This document shows, piece by piece, positions 7,137 through 16,956 of a DNA stretch of 64,000 bases. The stretch spans positions 5,813,001 to 5,877,000 of the forward strand of contig NZ_CP133111.1 in NCBI RefSeq assembly GCF_033001325.1. The letters are read 5' to 3'. The stretch is from Rhodopseudomonas sp. BAL398. Its GTDB lineage: Bacteria; Pseudomonadota; Alphaproteobacteria; Rhizobiales; Xanthobacteraceae. Positions within the stretch are counted from its first letter, which is position 1. Each line of letters begins with the position of its first letter. The translations under genes and the position numbers were made by a program. Under the pieces are notes generated by a model. That model made no database searches. It saw nothing but the letters and a program-made list of their open reading frames with translations, and was not told the DNA's origin.

Positions 7137-9803
7137 TCAGCAGCTGGCCGCGTCGGCATTGCCGCGGGTCCAGCGAATGATCTCCGCATACAGGGCGTCC
7201 GGCTGGATCGGCTTGGTCAGGAAGCTGGTCATGCCCGCGGCGAGGCAGATTTCGCGCTGGCCGACCAACGCGTTGGCGGTCAGCGCGACGATCGGGATGT
7301 TGCGTTCCGGTCCATCCAGCGCGCGGATCGCCGTCGCCGCTGTCATTCCGTCCATCACCGGCATCTGCATGTCCATGAGGACGAGATCGTAGGATTTCTG
7401 TTGCACGGCTGCGACGGCAACCTTGCCGTTGCCCACCACGTCAGGTTGATATCCGCGGCGCGACAACAGCTTGAAGATCAGCTTGCGAATGATCGCATCG
7501 TCCTCGGCCACCAGGATTTTGAGCGGGCTGCTGGCGGCATCGATGCTCGGCTGCAGCGGCGGTTCGACGATTGGCGGCCGTTCGCCGAGCTGGCACTGCA
7601 GCGTGAACCAGAATGTGCTGCCATGGCCGGGCTCGCTGTTGACCCCGATGGCGCCTCCCATGGTGCGGCAGAGCTGACGGCAGATCGCCAGACCAAGGCC
7701 GGTGCCGCCATATTTCCGTGACACCGAGCTGTCGGCCTGGGTGAACGGCTTGAACAGCGTGGCTTGAACATCGCGCGGAATGCCGGCGCCGCTGTCGATC
7801 ACCTCGATACGTAGTTCGATGGATCCATCGGGCGACGGCTGTTGCGACGCCACGACGCGCACCGAACCCTGCTCGGTGAACTTGATCGCATTGCCGACCA
7901 GATTGAGCAGGATCTGCCCCAATCGGCCGGGATCGCCCTTCAGCCACGCCGGCATGTCGTCGCTCACCGTGGTCTCGAGCCGCAGGCCGCGCTCGCGCGC
8001 CTTCGGCCCGAGTAGCATGCCGATGGCGTTGATTGATTGCCGGACGCTGAAATCGATCGATTCCGGCGTGAGCTGCCCGGCCTCGAGCTTGGAGAAATCC
8101 AGGATGTTGTTGACGACGGTGAGGAGGTTGCGGGCGGATTCCTGCGCCACGGAGGCGAGCTCCTGTTGCTCGGCGTCGAGCGCCGTGCCGCACAATAATT
8201 CGATCATCCCCATCATGCCCGCCATCGGCGTGCGAATCTCATGGCTCATCATCGCCAGGAAATTCGACTTGGCCCGACTCGCCGCCTCGGCGGCATCCTT
8301 GGCGACGCCGAGTGCATCCGCGGTCGCGGTCAGTTCGCGCTTTTGCGCTTCAAGCCGATTGCGGGCCTGAACCAGGTCCTGGAGCCGCTCGGCCAACACC
8401 CGTGCGGCGCGCTCGCGCTCGCTGATGTCCTCATGCGTCGAGACCCAGCCGCCATCGGGCGTCGGCATTCGCCGGATTTCGAGCGCACGGCCGTCGGCAA
8501 GGCGGCAGATATGGCTCTGTCCGGTCGAATCGAGCGGCGCACGTCGATCGACCGGAATGTCAAAACTGCCACCGATCGCCTCGAGGTGCTGAATTAATTC
8601 GTCATGACTTGTTCCCGGTCCGACCTGCAAATCGTCGAGGCCGTAGAAGTCGCGGAATCGGGAATTGCAGATCACCAGCCTCATGTCGGCGTCGTACAGG
8701 CTTAGTCCCTGCGACATGTTGGTCAGGGCGGTATTGAGTCTTTGTCTGCCCAGCGCCAGCTTTTCCTCGGACAACTTGCGCTCGTGGGCCAGCCGCCGTC
8801 CGATCATCAGGAATATCGCGACGATCACCAGCGCCAGCAGGCCGGCGACCACCACCAGAAGCTTTGTTTGTTCCCGCCACTCCGTCAGCGCCGCGTCGGT
8901 CGTCGTTGTGGCAATGATGACGATCGGGAAGCTGCGTATCCTGCGCGAAGCTATCAGGCTATCCACGCCGTCTACCTGGGCTCTCCGTAACGTGGTCTCA
9001 TGATCAGCGGTCGCCGCGGCCCTTCGGAAGTTGGCGCCGAGATTCTTGCCGACCAATTCGTCGATACGGGGAAAATGCGCGAGCAGATTGCCGTCGAGAT
9101 GAGCCATCGTGACGGTCGTGCCGTTGCCTAATTGCAAGGTTTCTAGGAATTTTTCGAATTTGTAGATGTCGATACGTTTCGTCATGATCCCGAGAAAATC
9201 GCCATGGGCGTTGCGCAGACCGCGCGCCAGCAGCGCGATGGGCTTGCGCGTGAGGCGGCTGCGAAGAGCCTCCACCAATGTCGTCTCCGATGTGGAGTTC
9301 GTTTTGAACGCGCTGAAATAGCCGCGATCCGCGACGTTGATCACGGGAAGCGGGCCGCTTTCCGATATATTGATCATCGTGCCATCTGAATCGAACAGGA
9401 CAATGACATCTGATCCGGATTTCCCAGCCTCGGTCCTCAGCAATTGCTGCGTATCGGCACCTGAAAGTCGTCGCCGGAATTCTTCGGGTGAAGCAATGTC
9501 GGAAATCCGCAATCGCACGCTGAGCAATTCCTGGCCACCGACATAATCATCGAACTGCTGATCAAAATGGCTGGCCAGCAGCGAAACGGTGTTGCCAAGT
9601 TCGCGTTGATGGTCGGAAATCTCCCGTTGTCGAAAGGTGTCGATGACGAAGGTGGTGCTGATTGTCAAAACGGCGATCATCAACGCGCCGCTCAGGATGA
9701 TCCACAGGAACTTGCCGCCCGGCGTGGCCGGTAGCGCGGCGGGCGCCGCGATGCTGGTTTCCGCGATCGACTCCGATTCTGTGCTTTGATGTGACTGCGA
9801 CAA
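7137..9803 (-). CDS. Membrane-bound hybrid histidine kinase (Cache-like sensor, PAS, HisKA, HATPase, receiver)
   Basis: An 888-residue kinase. Transmembrane helices at about 32-54 and 315-335 enclose a periplasmic double-Cache-like sensor of about 260 residues. Then come a PAS domain (about 355-470), a coiled-coil, HisKA with phospho-acceptor His521 in [10 protein letters not shown], HATPase with N box NLVGNAIKF and G boxes DSGAGIP and GTGLGLAI, and a C-terminal receiver with Asp811 in LMDMQMPVMDG. It is divergent from the chemosensory operon and strongly resembles the hybrid kinase ending that operon (22457-25534), sharing for example the [13 protein letters not shown] stretch in the receiver. 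No output domain is present, so its phosphate probably goes to an Hpt protein. Confidence 0.92.
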   Translation of the reverse strand: MSQSHQSTESESIAETSIAAPAALPATPGGKFLWIILSGALMIAVLTISTTFVIDTFRQREISDHQRELGNTVSLLASHFDQQFDDYVGGQELLSVRLRISDIASPEEFRRRLSGADTQQLLRTEAGKSGSDVIVLFDSDGTMINISESGPLPVINVADRGYFSAFKTNSTSETTLVEALRSRLTRKPIALLARGLRNAHGDFLGIMTKRIDIYKFEKFLETLQLGNGTTVTMAHLDGNLLAHFPRIDELVGKNLGANFRRAAATADHETTLRRAQVDGVDSLIASRRIRSFPIVIIATTTTDAALTEWREQTKLLVVVAGLLALVIVAIFLMIGRRLAHERKLSEEKLALGRQRLNTALTNMSQGLSLYDADMRLVICNSRFRDFYGLDDLQVGPGTSHDELIQHLEAIGGSFDIPVDRRAPLDSTGQSHICRLADGRALEIRRMPTPDGGWVSTHEDISERERAARVLAERLQDLVQARNRLEAQKRELTATADALGVAKDAAEAASRAKSNFLAMMSHEIRTPMAGMMGMIELLCGTALDAEQQELASVAQESARNLLTVVNNILDFSKLEAGQLTPESIDFSVRQSINAIGMLLGPKARERGLRLETTVSDDMPAWLKGDPGRLGQILLNLVGNAIKFTEQGSVRVVASQQPSPDGSIELRIEVIDSGAGIPRDVQATLFKPFTQADSSVSRKYGGTGLGLAICRQLCRTMGGAIGVNSEPGHGSTFWFTLQCQLGERPPIVEPPLQPSIDAASSPLKILVAEDDAIIRKLIFKLLSRRGYQPDVVGNGKVAVAAVQQKSYDLVLMDMQMPVMDGMTAATAIRALDGPERNIPIVALTANALVGQREICLAAGMTSFLTKPIQPDALYAEIIRWTRGNADAASC

Positions 9804-10370
9804 ATCGTGTACTCCGCTCCGCTGCCCTCTCGATGACGGAGATAACCGAATATTGCGTTATTATCCGCGGAAATGATCCGTTAGGAGGTGTTTTCGCGGG
9901 TGAATCGAATGTGCCCCGTATCAGTACGAGGCGTCAGCGATCGGGAGCGGATGACTCGTGGGGATGCAAGCCCGAATGTCAGCACGGGGGAATCGTCGCT
10001 ACGATCCGATTCGTCAATGAGTCAGATGTGGCCGACGGCTTGATACGTAGTAATACGTGATCTGGTCTATCTGACGGTTGATGAGATTGCGGAATCCGAA
10101 TTGTTGAATCGCGATAAATGTAACGGACTACGTGCTCGTAGTTGTACGATCAACGAAGTTAACTACTCGCCAACAAGTTCGGGCCAGATTGCGATCTCGA
10201 TAATCAGCGCCACTCGTCTGCATTGCGGCCAGTGTCGATAACGGATGAGGCGCCCCATCACACGTGCCGCGTGAAAGGAATGGCGCTCAGCGATTTCTCG
10301 CAGGCGGCAAATCTTCGTCGGCTGCGGGCAGGTGAGGCAGACGAGCGTAATTGGGCAAGGGGCAATCGTC
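9804..10370. other. Intergenic region between the hybrid kinase and the chemosensory operon
   Basis: 567 bp between divergent genes, less GC-rich than its surroundings. It must hold promoters for both units, but no convincing -35/-10 pair was recognised. A consensus ribosome site TAGGAGGTG at 9892-9900 precedes a 47-codon frame from GTG 9900; its composition does not look coding. Confidence 0.5.
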
Positions 10371-10667
10371 GTGACAATTTTTTCCTCTCCAGATTCGGAT
10401 GCGAAATGCCTGCCGCAAATGCTCGATCTGCCGCAGGCCAATGGTCTGAGGGACGACCTGATCCAATTGCTGGCGCAGGGCGCCGTGGTGCTGGATGCCG
10501 CCGCGGTCGAACGGATGTCGACGCCCTCCGTGCAAGTGTTGCTGGCGGCCGGGCGCGCCGCCGACGCAGCCGGATCGGAATTGCAGATCGTCAACGCCTC
10601 CGAGGCGTTTCGAGCGGCGATCGACGATCTCGGGTTGCGAGCCGAATTCAAGAATTGGGTGATGTGA
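10371..10667 (+). CDS. STAS-domain protein (anti-anti-sigma-like), first gene of the chemosensory operon
   Basis: A 98-residue single STAS domain. The region corresponding to the DSSGL phosphorylation loop reads VERMSTPSVQVLLAAGRAA, which keeps serine and threonine candidates but not the Asp-Ser-Ser/Ala-Gly-Leu consensus. The GTG at 10371 is preferred because AAGGGG lies 8 bp upstream; the frame remains open to GTG 10332. It ends 1 bp before cheY. Small STAS proteins at the head of cheY-cheA operons are frequent in alphaproteobacteria, though their partner is poorly known. A second, more typical STAS protein lies in the same operon at 19804. Confidence 0.82.
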   Translation: MTIFSSPDSDAKCLPQMLDLPQANGLRDDLIQLLAQGAVVLDAAAVERMSTPSVQVLLAAGRAADAAGSELQIVNASEAFRAAIDDLGLRAEFKNWVM

Positions 10668-10668
10668 A

Positions 10669-11034
10669 ATGGCGAAGCGAATACTGACGGTCGACGACTC
10701 CAAGACCATGCGGGACATGGTGGCGTTCACCCTGAAAAGAGCCGGATTTGATGTCGCCGAGGCCGAGGACGGCAAGGCCGCGCTGGTGGTGCTTGGCGCA
10801 TCCAAATTCGACCTGATCATCACCGATCTCAACATGCCGAACATGGACGGCATCTCGTTGATCAAGAACGTGCGGGCGGCCTCGTCGCATCGCGCGGTCC
10901 CGATCCTGATCCTGACCACGGAAAGCGACGGGACCAAGAAGGCCGACGGCAAGGCCGCCGGCGCGACCGGCTGGCTGGTCAAGCCGTTCAGCCCGGAAAA
11001 ATTGATCGAACTGGTTCAACGCGTATGTCCATGA
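10669..11034 (+). CDS. cheY: CheY-type single-domain response regulator
   Basis: A 121-residue receiver domain. The acidic pair is D9-D10 (ILTVDDSK), the phospho-acceptor is Asp53 in IITDLNMPNMDG, the switch threonines are in LILTTES and the conserved lysine is in WLVKPFSPEK. It has no output domain, so it acts by protein binding, by analogy on a motor or another target of this pathway. It overlaps the start of cheA, which implies translational coupling and makes it the likely main phosphate acceptor of this CheA. Confidence 0.93.
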   Translation: MAKRILTVDDSKTMRDMVAFTLKRAGFDVAEAEDGKAALVVLGASKFDLIITDLNMPNMDGISLIKNVRAASSHRAVPILILTTESDGTKKADGKAAGATGWLVKPFSPEKLIELVQRVCP

Positions 11035-13115
11035 ACCAGGAAGGCGAGGGATATCCGCTCGCGCAGTTTCGCAAGACCTATTTCGAGGAATGCACCGAAC
11101 TGCTCGATGCGTTGCAGACGAATCTCGATCTGCTCTCGAACGGCAGCGGCGATGCCGAGATTTTGCACGCCATCTTCCGTTCGGTTCATTCGATCAAGGG
11201 CGGTGCCGGTGCGTTCGGCTTCGCCGAGCTGGTCGCGTTCTCCCATGTCTTCGAGAGCCTGCTCGACGCCATGCGCGAGCAGAAGGTGTCGTCGGGGCCG
11301 GAGATCGTGCAGCTGCTGCTGCGCGCCAGCGATGCGCTCGCCGATATCGTCAACGCCGCGCGGACCGAGCAGGCGCTGGACGCCGGTTTCGGTGCCGAGA
11401 TCGTCGCCGCGATGGAAGAGGTGCTGGCGGGCGCGGGGGATGGTCCGGCCGAAACCGATGGAGCGCCACCGCTCGACGCAGGCGGCCCCGAAGTCACCGG
11501 CGAGCGGCGTTATCGGATCGCTTTCACGCCTCACACCGAAATGCTGCAGAAGGCCAACGAGCCGCTGTTGCTGGTGCGGCAATTGCGCCGACTCGGCGGC
11601 GTCAGTGTCGAGGTCGATTGTTCGTGCGTGCCGGTGCTTGCGGCGCTCGACCCGGAGGCTGCCTATCTGAGCTGGACGTTCATTCTCGACACCGGCGCGC
11701 CGCAGAGCGCCATTCACGAAGTATTCGAATTCGTCGAGGACGATTGCGAGCTGCAGGTGACGCCGCTCGACGTCGAGGCGCCGGCGCCGGCCGCGGCCGC
11801 CGCGCCGCCGGTGGGCCCGGTCGCGGCGGTTGCCGTCAAGGTCGCCGAGCCCGCCGCCGCGGCGCCGACGGCGACGCAATCGATCCGCGTGGATGTCGAC
11901 AAGGTCGACCGGCTGGTCAATCTGGTCGGCGAACTGGTCATCACCCAGGCGATGCTCACCGAGCAGGGCACGCTGCTGCCGGCCGATCACTATCCGGCTT
12001 TGATCCAGGGCATCGAGGCGCTGGCGCAAAGCGCGCGCGAATTGCAGGAAAGCGTGATGGCGATCCGCGCCCAGCCGGTCAAATCGGTGTTCGCCCGGAT
12101 GCCGCGGGTGGTGCGCGATCTCGCAGCCACGCTCGGCAAAGAGGTGCGCATCGTCACCGCCGGGGAAATGACCGAAATCGACAAGACCGTCATCGAGCAG
12201 CTCAACGATCCGCTGACGCATATGATCCGCAACGCGCTCGATCACGGCATCGAGGGGCCGGATGACCGGGTCGCGGCCGGCAAGCCGCGCCAGGGCACCA
12301 TTCATCTGTCGGCCGCGCAACGCAGCGGGCGCATCGTCATCGAGGTCTCGGACGACGGCCGCGGCATCAACCGCGAGAAGGTGCTGGCCAAGGCGCGGGA
12401 TCGCGGCTTGGTGGCGCCCGGCGCGTCGCTCAGCGACGAGGAGGTCGACAATCTGATCTTCCTGCCGTCGTTTTCCACCGCCGAGGTGGTCTCGAATATT
12501 TCCGGCCGCGGCGTCGGCATGGATGTGGTCAAGCGCAACGTGCAGTCGCTCGGCGGCCGCATCACCGTGCATTCGCGGTTTGGCGCCGGCTCCCGCTTCA
12601 CGCTGTCGCTGCCGCTGACGCTCGCCGTCGTCGACGGCATGGTGGTGTCGGTCGGCAAGGAGACCTTCATCATCCCGCTCACCGCGATCATCGAAAGCCT
12701 GCGCCCGCGACCGGCCGACATTCACCCGGTGGTCGGCCGCGGCGATGTGTTGGCGCTGCGCGGCGAGTATCTGCCGCTGATCCCGCTGCACAAATGCTTC
12801 GACGTCGCCGGGGCGATCGCCGATCCGTGCAGCGGCATCGTAATCGTGGTGCAAAGCGAAAGCGCCGGCCGCGTCGGCGTGATGGTCGACGAACTGCTCG
12901 GCCAGCAGCAGGTCGTAGTGAAGAGCCTGGAGGCCAATTACGACCCGGTCGACGGCATCAGCGGCGCCACCATCCTCGGCAACGGCCGGGTGGCGCTCAT
13001 TTTGGACATCGCCCGGCTCCGCGAGATCGATGCCGAACCGCGACCCGAAAAGCCATCCCCCATTCACCCGGTCGCTATCAGCGCGCCGCGAGAGGAGATC
13101 ACCCATGCAGCCTGA
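11025..13115 (+). CDS. cheA: Chemotaxis histidine kinase CheA
   Basis: A 696-residue CheA. P1 Hpt domain with phospho-acceptor His55 in FRSVHSIKGGAGAFGF; a P2-like region around residues 160-245; an Ala/Pro linker; P3 dimerisation helices starting TQSIRVDVDKVDRLVNLVGE; a P4 ATPase with N box HMIRNALDHGIE and glycine boxes DDGRGIN and GRGVGMDVV; a P5 CheW-like regulatory domain from about residue 535. Every domain needed for activity is present. Two ATG codons, 11025 and 11031, are possible. Its 3' end overlaps cheW. It would phosphorylate the adjacent CheY and CheB and perhaps the receiver-phosphatase encoded at 20764. Confidence 0.95.
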   Translation: MSMNQEGEGYPLAQFRKTYFEECTELLDALQTNLDLLSNGSGDAEILHAIFRSVHSIKGGAGAFGFAELVAFSHVFESLLDAMREQKVSSGPEIVQLLLRASDALADIVNAARTEQALDAGFGAEIVAAMEEVLAGAGDGPAETDGAPPLDAGGPEVTGERRYRIAFTPHTEMLQKANEPLLLVRQLRRLGGVSVEVDCSCVPVLAALDPEAAYLSWTFILDTGAPQSAIHEVFEFVEDDCELQVTPLDVEAPAPAAAAAPPVGPVAAVAVKVAEPAAAAPTATQSIRVDVDKVDRLVNLVGELVITQAMLTEQGTLLPADHYPALIQGIEALAQSARELQESVMAIRAQPVKSVFARMPRVVRDLAATLGKEVRIVTAGEMTEIDKTVIEQLNDPLTHMIRNALDHGIEGPDDRVAAGKPRQGTIHLSAAQRSGRIVIEVSDDGRGINREKVLAKARDRGLVAPGASLSDEEVDNLIFLPSFSTAEVVSNISGRGVGMDVVKRNVQSLGGRITVHSRFGAGSRFTLSLPLTLAVVDGMVVSVGKETFIIPLTAIIESLRPRPADIHPVVGRGDVLALRGEYLPLIPLHKCFDVAGAIADPCSGIVIVVQSESAGRVGVMVDELLGQQQVVVKSLEANYDPVDGISGATILGNGRVALILDIARLREIDAEPRPEKPSPIHPVAISAPREEITHAA

Positions 13116-13650
13116 TCAGACGTCGATCGCCGGTTTCGCTCAGGACGATCTCGATGCGCCGCCGGGTGGCGAGAATCGGCAGCAATTCATCACCTTCACG
13201 CTCGGAGCCGAGGAATACGGCATCGACATCATGGTGGTCCGCGAGATCAAGGGCTGGACCGACACCACGATGATTCCGAACGCGCCGGTTCATGTCCGCG
13301 GCGTGATCAATTTGCGCGGCGTCATCGTGCCGATCTTCGACCTGCGCGCGCGGTTCGGAGTCGGCCTCACCGTCCCCACCAGCATGCATGTGGTGATCAT
13401 CGTCGCGGCCGGTACGCGGACCATCGGGCTGCTGGTCGATACCGTGTCCGACATCATCTCGATCGATCCGAAGGCGATCCGGCCGGTGCCCGAAATGGGA
13501 CTCCCGACCGAGGATCAGTTCCTCGAAGGATTGGTGGCGATCGATAACCGGATGGTCACGCTGGTCTCGCTGGCTGGGCTTTTCGGGAATTCCGCCGAAG
13601 CCAGCAAGCGACACTTCAAGGGCGATGCCGCGACGTCGAAGGCCGCCTGA
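13105..13650 (+). CDS. cheW: Chemotaxis coupling protein CheW
   Basis: A 181-residue CheW with an N-terminal extension of about 25 residues before [23 protein letters not shown]. The pattern then continues with the beta-barrel motifs [23 protein letters not shown] and [14 protein letters not shown] 13105 has a good AGAGGAG site and overlaps the last 11 bases of cheA; earlier in-frame codons lie inside cheA. It links receptors to CheA in the signalling array. Confidence 0.95.
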   Translation: MQPDQTSIAGFAQDDLDAPPGGENRQQFITFTLGAEEYGIDIMVVREIKGWTDTTMIPNAPVHVRGVINLRGVIVPIFDLRARFGVGLTVPTSMHVVIIVAAGTRTIGLLVDTVSDIISIDPKAIRPVPEMGLPTEDQFLEGLVAIDNRMVTLVSLAGLFGNSAEASKRHFKGDAATSKAA

Positions 13651-13703
13651 TCCGAGCGTTCCAGTCAATTGAATCGCTATCCAAAACAATCGAGGACACC
13701 GTC

Positions 13704-16061
13704 ATGATGCACGAATTGGACGCCCAGGACGATCTGGATGTGGCAAAGCCCGCGCCCGTCAAAGCCAGCAAGAAGAAGGCAAAGCCCGCCGCGGTGAGTT
13801 CAGCGACGCCATCGTCGGGCGCCGATCGCAAATGGCGCAGCATCGTCGATGCCATCAGCCGTTCGCAGGCCATGATCGAATTCGCGTTGGACGGCACGAT
13901 CATGGAAGCCAATACCAACTTCCTCACCGTCTTTGGCTATGCGTTGGACGACATCAAGGGGCGGCATCATTCGATGCTGGTCGACCCGGCCTATCGCAGC
14001 AGTGCGGAATATCGCGCGTTCTGGGAAAAGCTCGGCCGCGGCGAGCACGATTCCGGCGAGTACAAGCGCATCGGCAATGGCGGCAAGGAAATCTGGCTCG
14101 AAGCGAGCTACAATCCATTCATGGGTGCCGACGGCAAGCCCATCGGTGTGGTGAAATACGCGACCGACATTACCCAGCGCGTGATCAAGAATGCCGATGT
14201 CAGTGGTCAGATCGCCGCGGTCAACAAGTCGCAGGCGGTGATCGAGTTCGGCCTCGACGGCACGATCCTGAAGGCCAACGATAACTTCCTGAACGCGGTC
14301 GGCTACGCGGCGGCGGAGCTGGTCGGTCAGCACCACTCGATGTTCGTCGATCCATTGTATCGCGGCAGTCCCGATTATCGCATGTTCTGGGACAAGCTCG
14401 GACGCGGCGAATATGATGCCGGCCAGTACAGGCGATTTGGCAAGGGCGGCCGGGAAATCTGGCTCGAGGCGAGCTACAACCCGATCCTCGGCCCCGACGG
14501 CAAGCCCTACAAGGTGGTGAAATACGCCACCGACATCACGGCTCAAACCGTCAAGAACGCCGATTTCAGCGGTCAGATCGAAGCCGTCAACAAGGCCCAG
14601 GCCGTGATCGAGTTCACGCTCGACGGCAAGGTGCTGCGCGCCAATGACAACTTCCTGAATACGATGGGCTACGTTTCCGCCGAATTGGTCGGGCAACACC
14701 ACTCGCTGCTCGTCGAGCCGGCCTATCGGCAGAGCACCGACTACCGGATGTTCTGGGACAAGCTCGGCCGCGGTGAATACGACGCCGGGCAGTACAAGCG
14801 GGTCGGCAAGGGCGGCAAGGAAGTCTGGATCCAGGCCAGCTACAATCCGATCATCGGTCCGGACGGCAAGCCCTTCAAGGTGGTGAAATACGCCACCGAT
14901 ATCACCCTACAGGTCAAGGCGACCGAAGCGCTGCAGGCCGCCGTGCAGCAGACCCAGGACGTCGTCAACGCGGCGAAGGAGAACGATCTGCGCCACCGCG
15001 TCCCGCTGGAAGGCAAGACCGGTGAGATCGCGCAGCTGTGCGAGGGCGTCAATGGCCTGCTCGACACCATGTCGACGATGATCGGCGAAATTTCCGAGAC
15101 CTCGCACACGCTCACCACGGCAGCGCGCGAGATCGCCACCGGCAACACCGATCTGTCGCAACGCACCGAAGAACAGGCCGCCAGTCTGGAAGAGACCGCA
15201 GCCAGCATGGAGGAGCTGACCAATACGGTCAGGCAGAATGCGGAAAACGCCCAGCAGGCCAACAAGCTCGCCTCGTCGGCCTCGGACGTCGCGTTGAAGG
15301 GCGGTTCGGTGGTGGCCGAAGTGGTGCAGACCATGGACGGCATCACCCATGCGAGCCGCAAGATCGCCGACATCATCGGCGTGATCGACGAGATCGCGTT
15401 CCAGACCAACATCCTGGCGCTCAACGCGGCGGTGGAAGCCGCGCGCGCCGGCGATCAGGGGCGCGGCTTTGCGGTGGTCGCCGCCGAAGTCCGCAACCTG
15501 GCTCAGCGCAGCGCCAACGCCGCCAAGGAGATCAAGGGGCTGATCTCGGATTCGGTCTCCAAGGTGGAATCCGGCTCGCGCCTGGTCGATACCGCCGGCA
15601 AGACCATGGAAGAGATCGTGCAGTCGGTGAAGCGCGTGACCGACATCATGGCGGAGATCTCCGCGGCCTCGCAGGAGCAGCGTGGCGGCATCGAACAGGT
15701 GAACAACGCCGTCACCCAGATGGACAAGGTCACGCAGCAAAATGCCGCGCTGGTCGAGGAAGCGGCCGCGGCTGCCAAATCGATGGAAGACCAGACCAAC
15801 TCGATGTCGGAGATGGTGAGTCAGTTCCTGCTGTCGGAAGGCTTCGAGGGTAGTCACCACGCGCCGGCAAAGGGCGGCATGAGGCCGACCGGCAATCCGG
15901 TCGTCGATCGGACGCTGCGCTCGGCCAAGGAACCGGTATCGGCGATCCGGTCGCGGCCGTCGGCCCATGGCGGCGAGAGTTCCAGACAGCAGCGGGTCGA
16001 GGAGGAGCCGGTGCGACGTCGCGTTGCGGCGGGCGGCGATACCGACTGGAAGCAGTTCTAG
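13704..16061 (+). CDS. Soluble chemoreceptor with three tandem PAS domains and a C-terminal CheR/CheB tether
   Basis: 785 residues with no transmembrane segment or signal peptide, so cytoplasmic. A Lys/Ala-rich N-terminus is followed by three PAS domains of about 122 residues each (roughly 45-165, 167-288 and 289-410). They are close copies of one another, each ending in a [P/A][15 protein letters not shown] string. A HAMP-like helix and the methyl-accepting signalling domain follow, with the hairpin tip [20 protein letters not shown]. The last five residues, DWKQF, fit the xWxxF pentapeptide that tethers CheR and CheB. PAS domains of this kind often bind heme or flavin to sense oxygen or redox state; the cofactor here is unknown. 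Confidence 0.93.
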   Translation: MMHELDAQDDLDVAKPAPVKASKKKAKPAAVSSATPSSGADRKWRSIVDAISRSQAMIEFALDGTIMEANTNFLTVFGYALDDIKGRHHSMLVDPAYRSSAEYRAFWEKLGRGEHDSGEYKRIGNGGKEIWLEASYNPFMGADGKPIGVVKYATDITQRVIKNADVSGQIAAVNKSQAVIEFGLDGTILKANDNFLNAVGYAAAELVGQHHSMFVDPLYRGSPDYRMFWDKLGRGEYDAGQYRRFGKGGREIWLEASYNPILGPDGKPYKVVKYATDITAQTVKNADFSGQIEAVNKAQAVIEFTLDGKVLRANDNFLNTMGYVSAELVGQHHSLLVEPAYRQSTDYRMFWDKLGRGEYDAGQYKRVGKGGKEVWIQASYNPIIGPDGKPFKVVKYATDITLQVKATEALQAAVQQTQDVVNAAKENDLRHRVPLEGKTGEIAQLCEGVNGLLDTMSTMIGEISETSHTLTTAAREIATGNTDLSQRTEEQAASLEETAASMEELTNTVRQNAENAQQANKLASSASDVALKGGSVVAEVVQTMDGITHASRKIADIIGVIDEIAFQTNILALNAAVEAARAGDQGRGFAVVAAEVRNLAQRSANAAKEIKGLISDSVSKVESGSRLVDTAGKTMEEIVQSVKRVTDIMAEISAASQEQRGGIEQVNNAVTQMDKVTQQNAALVEEAAAAAKSMEDQTNSMSEMVSQFLLSEGFEGSHHAPAKGGMRPTGNPVVDRTLRSAKEPVSAIRSRPSAHGGESSRQQRVEEEPVRRRVAAGGDTDWKQF

Positions 16062-16072
16062 GCGAGGCATTG

Positions 16073-16100
16073 GCGCCGGTTCATCGCGATGAACCGGCGC
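16073..16100. repeat. 28-bp perfect palindrome between receptor and cheR
   Basis: A 12-bp stem beginning GCGCCGGTTCAT and a CGCG centre form an uninterrupted perfect palindrome 11 bp after the receptor stop and 28 bp before cheR. No T run follows. It could be an mRNA-stabilising or attenuating hairpin within the operon, or a protein-binding site. Confidence 0.75.
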
Positions 16101-16128
16101 ATCAGGCGACCGTGGTGAGGAGAGTTTC

Positions 16129-16956
16129 GTGCAGCAGGACTATGTTCTTCAGGACGGCGACTTCCGCAAGATCGCCAATCTGGTGATGGAGAAGACCGGA
16201 ATCGTCTTGAGCGAAAAGAAGCGCGCCTTCATTCACGGGCGGCTCGGTCGACGGCTGCGGATCCTGGGCCTGGAGGATTTCAGCCAGTACTGCCGCCTGC
16301 TGGAGAGCCGCGCCGGCGAAGACGAACGTCACATGCTGATCAACGCGGTGACCACCAACCATACCAGCTTCTTCCGCGAGGAGCATCATTTCGACTACCT
16401 CACCAAAACGGTGTTGCCGACCATCGCAGCCCCATACGGCAACAAGCCCGGCCGGCTGCGGATCTGGTCGGCCGGCTGCTCGACCGGGGAGGAGCCGCAC
16501 ACGCTGGCGATGATGCTGCGGGAATTCCGGCCGTCGCTGGCGGACTGGGACGCCAAGATCCTCGCCACGGATCTCGACACCAACGTCGTCAGCCACGCCG
16601 CCACCGGGCTTTATGACGCCGATCGGCTCGAGACGATCCCGGCCGCCTATCGCAAGCGTTACGTCACGGTGGAAGATGACGGGCGATTCCGGATCAACGA
16701 CGAAGTCCGCTCGCTGATCAGCTTCGCTCCGCTGAACCTGCTGGAAAAATGGCCGATGAGCGGCCCGTTCGATGTGATCTTTTGCAGGAATGTGGTGATC
16801 TATTTCGACAAGCCGACGCAACGCACGTTGTTCGATCGCTATGCCGAATTGCTGCGGCCCGATGGCTGGCTGTTCATCGGCCATTCCGAGAGCCTGCTCA
16901 ACGTCACCAATCGGTTCAGCCTGGTCGGGCGCACAATCTATCGCAGGACGTCATGA
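16129..16956 (+). CDS. cheR: Chemoreceptor glutamate methyltransferase CheR
   Basis: A 275-residue CheR with the N-terminal helical domain (DFRKIANLVMEKTGI) and the SAM-dependent methyltransferase domain. Motif I is WSAGCSTGEEPHTLAMML, and ATDLDTNV and FDVIFCRNVVIYFDKPTQ are the other family signatures. It methylates glutamates of receptors and may dock on the DWKQF tail of the preceding receptor. GTG start with a GTGAGGAG site. Its stop overlaps the cheD start (ATGA). Confidence 0.95.
   Translation: MQQDYVLQDGDFRKIANLVMEKTGIVLSEKKRAFIHGRLGRRLRILGLEDFSQYCRLLESRAGEDERHMLINAVTTNHTSFFREEHHFDYLTKTVLPTIAAPYGNKPGRLRIWSAGCSTGEEPHTLAMMLREFRPSLADWDAKILATDLDTNVVSHAATGLYDADRLETIPAAYRKRYVTVEDDGRFRINDEVRSLISFAPLNLLEKWPMSGPFDVIFCRNVVIYFDKPTQRTLFDRYAELLRPDGWLFIGHSESLLNVTNRFSLVGRTIYRRTS

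Noticed and set aside
9791-10060. 89-codon plus-strand frame overlapping the start of the minus-strand kinase
   Set aside because: Overlaps the kinase start, no ribosome site, no recognisable sequence.
11016-13106. 696-codon minus-strand open frame opposite cheA
   Set aside because: Antisense shadow with no domain; the plus strand encodes a complete CheA.
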